A stretch of 41,608 bases of DNA from Synergistaceae bacterium (GTDB lineage: Bacteria; Synergistota; Synergistia; Synergistales; Aminobacteriaceae): assembly GCA_017448685.1 (NCBI GenBank), contig JAFSKY010000160.1:1-41608 (forward strand), read 5' to 3'. The notes under the pieces were generated by a model. The model did no database searches and was not told the DNA's origin. It saw nothing but the letters and a program-made list of their open reading frames with translations. The position numbers and the translations under genes are program-made. Positions 38,656-41,608 of the stretch are shown here, piece by piece; within the stretch, counting starts at the first letter, position 1; every line of letters starts with the position of its first letter.

Positions 38656-39195
38656 TTATTTCGCCCCCGTCTTGCCGGCCTTGCGGATTATGTACTCATT
38701 CTCGAACCTGATTCCTTTTCCGTGATAAGGCTCAGGCGGCCTGAACTTTTTGATGAGAGCGCATGTCTGTCCTACAAGTTCTTTGTCAATCCCGCGAACG
38801 TGGAACTTTATGGGGTTCTCTACAACAATCTCTATTCCTTCGGGAGGAGTGAACTCTATGGGGTGTGAATAGCCCAAGTTGAGAACGAGCTTTTTGCCCT
38901 GAAGAGCTGCCCTCCAGCCGACTCCGACTATTTCCATTGTCTTGGAGAATCCTGCTGTAACGCCCGTTACCATGTTAGCGATGAGCGCACGTGTCATTCC
39001 GTGCCAAGCTCTTGTCTGCTTCTCCTCGTTTGAGCGCGACACCTTCACGAGTCCGCCGTCAATGTCAACGGCGATTCCGGGCATCAATTGCGCGTGAAGC
39101 TCTCCCTTGGGGCCTTTCACAATAATGTCCGTGCCTTTGACCTCAACGCTTGCGCCTTTTGCGATTTCTACTGCCTTGCGTCCGATACGAGACAT
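38656..39195 (-). CDS. rplF: 50S ribosomal protein L6
   Basis: The 179-residue two-domain protein starts SRIGRKAVEIAKGASV, has WHGMTRALIANMVTGVTAGF in the middle and ends PEPYHGKGIRFENEYIIRKAGKTGAK. It lies near the factor-binding site of the 50S subunit. Confidence 0.97.
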   Translation of the reverse strand: MSRIGRKAVEIAKGASVEVKGTDIIVKGPKGELHAQLMPGIAVDIDGGLVKVSRSNEEKQTRAWHGMTRALIANMVTGVTAGFSKTMEIVGVGWRAALQGKKLVLNLGYSHPIEFTPPEGIEIVVENPIKFHVRGIDKELVGQTCALIKKFRPPEPYHGKGIRFENEYIIRKAGKTGAK

Positions 39196-39207
39196 GATTC
39201 TTACCTC

Positions 39208-39612
39208 CTACCAGACATAGCAGAGAACTTCTCCGCCGAGTCCCAGCTTGTGAGCTTCATTGCTGGTCTTGAGTCCCTTTGACGTTGAGAGAATAGCGAG
39301 ACCTAATCCGCCCATTACTACGGGAATCTTGTCATGTCCGACATAGATTCTTCTTCCGGGCTTGCTGATTCTGCGCAGTCCCTGAATGACGCGCTCCCTT
39401 CCGTTACCGTATGACAGGTAGATCCTGATTTCGGCGTAAGGCTTGGCGGGATCGGTTATCATTCTGAAATTGCGGATATATCCCTCGTCTTTCAGTATGC
39501 GGGCGAGTGCCAGCTTCATTTTGCTTGATGGAACGTCAACGCTTTCCGCGTATGTCATGTTGGCGTTGCGTATCCTCGTGAGCATGTCCGCGACCGGGTC
39601 ATTTACGTACAA
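39208..39612 (-). CDS. rpsH: 30S ribosomal protein S8
   Basis: The start is a TTG (39610-39612) after AAGGGGG; the product begins [18 protein letters not shown]. The 134-residue protein ends with [32 protein letters not shown], the S8 16S-binding region. S8 also represses the spc operon by mRNA binding in E. coli; whether that holds here is unknown. Confidence 0.96.
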   Translation of the reverse strand: MYVNDPVADMLTRIRNANMTYAESVDVPSSKMKLALARILKDEGYIRNFRMITDPAKPYAEIRIYLSYGNGRERVIQGLRRISKPGRRIYVGHDKIPVVMGGLGLAILSTSKGLKTSNEAHKLGLGGEVLCYVW

Positions 39613-39627
39613 TCTAACCCGCCCCCT

Positions 39628-39813
39628 TTACCAGCTCGACTTGACCACGCCGGGGAACAGCCCCTCGCGTGCCATCTTCCTGAAGCAGCAGCGGCACATG
39701 TCAAACATCCTGATATAGCCGTGAATCCTTCCGCATAACGGGCATCTGTTGTGCTTCCTCGTGCTGAACTTCGGAGGGAGCTGCGCTTTCAGCTTCAATG
39801 CTTTTCTTGCCAT
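39628..39813 (-). CDS. rpsN: 30S ribosomal protein S14, zinc form (type Z)
   Basis: The 61-residue protein has the four zinc cysteines C24, C27, C40 and C43 (RCPLCGR, MCRCCFR) and ends [11 protein letters not shown]. This is the short zinc-dependent form found in the spc operon of Firmicutes and many others. Confidence 0.97.
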   Translation of the reverse strand: MARKALKLKAQLPPKFSTRKHNRCPLCGRIHGYIRMFDMCRCCFRKMAREGLFPGVVKSSW

Positions 39814-39820
39814 TTGTTAT

Positions 39821-40378
39821 TTATGCCCCCTGGTTTCCTGTCCTGAACGGCATTCCGAGTCCCTTCAAAAGTGCGAAGGCTTCCTCGTCAGTCTTTGCTG
39901 TCGTTACTATTGAAACGTTCATGCCGCGTGAACGTATTACTTTGTCATAGCTTATCTCAGGGAAGATTAACTGCTCGCGTAATCCCAAGTTGAAATTTCC
40001 GCGACCGTCAAAGCCCTTGCGCGATATTCCCTGAAAGTCTTTGATGCTCGGCAGGGCAAGCGATATGAGTCTGTCAAGGAACTCCCACATTTTCGCGCCC
40101 CTGAGAGTCACGCAACAGGCTACTGGCATGTTCTGCCTTACCTTGAAGCCTGCGATTGACTTCTTCGCCCTCTTCAGCAATGGTTGCTGGCCTGTGATAG
40201 CGCGGAGTTCAGCTATTGCCGCGTCCATAAACTTTATGTCGAGTTTTGCATCGCCGACTCCGATGTTGACGACAACCTTCTCGATTTTGGGCATTTGCAT
40301 GGCGTTCTTATAGCTGAAATCGCGAGACATGGCCGGGACGACTTCATTCTTGTACTTCTCAAGCATTCTCGGTGTCAT
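39821..40378 (-). CDS. rplE: 50S ribosomal protein L5
   Basis: The 185-residue protein has [41 protein letters not shown] and [29 protein letters not shown], all standard L5 segments. It binds 5S rRNA in the central protuberance. Confidence 0.97.
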   Translation of the reverse strand: MTPRMLEKYKNEVVPAMSRDFSYKNAMQMPKIEKVVVNIGVGDAKLDIKFMDAAIAELRAITGQQPLLKRAKKSIAGFKVRQNMPVACCVTLRGAKMWEFLDRLISLALPSIKDFQGISRKGFDGRGNFNLGLREQLIFPEISYDKVIRSRGMNVSIVTTAKTDEEAFALLKGLGMPFRTGNQGA

Positions 40379-40381
40379 GGC

Positions 40382-40711
40382 TTAAAGTCCTCCGCGATCT
40401 ATAATTTCTCCGCACTTTTTGCACACGCGGACTTTCTTCCCGTTCTCAAGGAATGAGGCTCCTACCCTTGTGGCTTTTCCGCACTGTGGGCAAACAAGCA
40501 TAACTTTGCTCGCGTATATGGGAGCTTCCTGCTTGATGATGCCGGACTGCGGGTTATTCTGGGACGGCCTAACGTGGCGGGAGACCATGTTCACGCCCTC
40601 GACAACTACGAGATCCCTCTCAGGAATGCGGCGAATGATTTTGCCTTCCTTGCCCTTGTCCTTACCGGTGATTACTTTCACGCGGTCATTCTTCTTCAGT
40701 CTTACTGTCAT
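40382..40711 (-). CDS. rplX: 50S ribosomal protein L24
   Basis: The ATG at 40711 (MTVRLKKND) lies nine bases after GGAG; a TTG two codons earlier is less likely. The 109-residue protein has the KOW motif [17 protein letters not shown] and a C-terminal CPQCGK...CKKCGE zinc-ribbon-like pair. It starts 50S assembly. Confidence 0.96.
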   Translation of the reverse strand: MTVRLKKNDRVKVITGKDKGKEGKIIRRIPERDLVVVEGVNMVSRHVRPSQNNPQSGIIKQEAPIYASKVMLVCPQCGKATRVGASFLENGKKVRVCKKCGEIIDRGGL

Positions 40712-40725
40712 TGTCAAAATCTCCG

Positions 40726-41094
40726 TTATACGACTTCAGGAGCAAGCGACAATATGCGCATGTATTTCTTTGCTCTGAGTTCACGCCCGACAGGCCCAAA
40801 AATACGTGTTCCCCTCGGTTCGCCGTTCGCGTCAATCAACACTGCTGCGTTGTCGTCAAAGCGCACATATGTTCCATCCCTGCGCCTGACTTCTTTCTTT
40901 GTCCTGACGATTACGGCCTTGACCACGCTGCCTTTGGCTATGTTGCTGTTCGGTATGGCTTCGCGGACTGAGGCGACAATCACATCACCTATTGTGCCGT
41001 AGCGTCTTTTGCTTCCGCCCATTACCTGAATGCAGAACAGCTTTCTCGCCCCGGAATTGTCAGCGACGTTCAGAACGCTCGTAAGCTGTATCAT
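40726..41094 (-). CDS. rplN: 50S ribosomal protein L14
   Basis: The 122-residue barrel protein starts [19 protein letters not shown] and ends [21 protein letters not shown], matching L14 throughout. Its ATG follows directly on the rpsQ stop. Confidence 0.98.
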   Translation of the reverse strand: MIQLTSVLNVADNSGARKLFCIQVMGGSKRRYGTIGDVIVASVREAIPNSNIAKGSVVKAVIVRTKKEVRRRDGTYVRFDDNAAVLIDANGEPRGTRIFGPVGRELRAKKYMRILSLAPEVV

Positions 41095-41382
41095 TTACTC
41101 CTGAACCTCCTCTGATTCTTCCGCCTCGTTACCGAAAACAGGAGCTTTCCTCATTATCTCGACAAGCTCCCAACGTTTTGTCTTGCTGAGTGGCCTTGTC
41201 TCGCGGATACGTACCTCATCGCCCATCCCGCAAGCGTTTTCAGCGTCATGGGCAACATATTTCTTTGCGCGCTTGATCCTCTTTCCATAAAGCGGGTGTT
41301 CTGCCATCCTCTCAACGCGGACTACAATTGTCTTGTCCATCTTGTTGCTGACGACTATACCCGTTCTTACTTTACTCGGCAT
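41095..41382 (-). CDS. rpsQ: 30S ribosomal protein S17
   Basis: I use the ATG at 41382 (MPSKVRTG), behind AAGGAAG and overlapping the last codons of rpmC. The 95-residue protein has [18 protein letters not shown] and [18 protein letters not shown] of S17 and adds an acidic tail ([10 protein letters not shown]). Confidence 0.96.
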   Translation of the reverse strand: MPSKVRTGIVVSNKMDKTIVVRVERMAEHPLYGKRIKRAKKYVAHDAENACGMGDEVRIRETRPLSKTKRWELVEIMRKAPVFGNEAEESEEVQE

Positions 41383-41599
41383 TGTCTGCTTCCTTTTCTG
41401 CAACCGCTTTCTCTGTTGCTATCGTCATGAGCCTTGCTATTGTCTTCCTGACTTCGCGTATGCGGCTTGTATTTTTCAGATGCCCGACAGCATTCTGGAA
41501 ACGCAGGTTGAATAACTCTGTCTTATATTCCTTGATTTTTCCGGCTATTTCTTCGCCCGTCAATTCTCTGAGCTTCTCCGGCTTCACGCTCGCGTCCAT
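41372..41599 (-). CDS. rpmC: 50S ribosomal protein L29
   Basis: The 75-residue coiled-coil protein has [48 protein letters not shown] (family core, split over residues 9-56) and ends with an Ala/Glu-rich tail. It lies at the peptide exit with L23. The ATG at 41599 overlaps a TGA that could be the stop of rplP in another frame (TGATG), but too little is in the window to call that gene. Confidence 0.94.
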   Translation of the reverse strand: MDASVKPEKLRELTGEEIAGKIKEYKTELFNLRFQNAVGHLKNTSRIREVRKTIARLMTIATEKAVAEKEADNAE

Positions 41600-41608
41600 C
41601 AGGCTAAT

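Overview
The window is a piece of chromosome from an anaerobe-type bacterium. The gene content and style suggest Synergistota or a near relative: a Firmicutes-like ribosomal protein/ECF-transporter/truA order, a catabolic glutamate dehydrogenase, DapF, a polyprenyl-phosphate phosphoribosyltransferase, and frequent TTG and GTG starts with strong AGGAGG sites. This placement is inference; no rRNA or marker comparison could be run. Most of the DNA is housekeeping. The less ordinary parts are small glycan genes, short tandem repeats and traces of TnpB-type elements.

Layout. 1-446: truncated exported alpha/beta hydrolase. 592-3043: a UbiA-type phosphoribosyltransferase and a GT-C-like membrane protein behind a strong promoter. 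3050-6624 (minus): hrcA-grpE-dnaK with a degenerate CIRCE and a terminator. 6644-10207: two tandem GT2 glycosyltransferases, a methyltransferase and a radical SAM protein. 10291-11107: a glyoxalase and tRNA-Leu(UAA). 11109-14656: exported hydrolase, MBL-fold protein, a probable TnpB-element remnant and two Sel1-repeat proteins. 14758-17613: dapF, gdhA and a hotdog thioesterase. 17646-22439 (minus): an ankyrin protein, then a TPP-riboswitch-controlled salvage operon thiM-thiE-HAD phosphatase-thiD/tenA-thiN. 22440-23808: a lone TnpB with its probable omega-RNA end. 23928-24332: a cold-shock gene with clear promoter and terminator. 24349-27211: overlapping nucleotidyltransferase, CCA-adding enzyme and RNase Z genes. 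27172-28141: divergent DUF1810 and NADAR genes. 28132-41599 (minus): the spc/alpha ribosomal operon from rpmC to rplQ, including secY, adk, map, infA and rpoA, running on into ecfA, ecfT and truA.

How the genes work together. The thiamine operon has kinases for both precursors, the coupling enzyme ThiE, a thiaminase-II domain for salvage, and ThiN. ThiN needs free thiamine, so the HAD enzyme in the operon is a good candidate for the missing thiamine-monophosphate phosphatase. The long minus-strand operon joins ribosome synthesis, protein export, nucleotide balance, initiation, transcription and vitamin import. The 24.3-27.2 kb operon centres on tRNA 3' ends.

The most unusual signal is a promoter cassette seen three times, before the ubiA-like gene, the methyltransferase and the radical SAM gene. 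Each has a near-consensus promoter (TTGACA/G, 17-18 nt, TATAAT or TACACT), then a perfect short tandem repeat that starts at the expected transcription start (CACAG x4.6, ATTCCGC x10, ATTTCGC x6), then a shared box close to GCASTAGCYTARTHT. The gdhA promoter likewise puts a run of seven C at its expected start. This looks like a family of repeat-initiated leaders on surface-glycan genes that could vary expression by repeat number.
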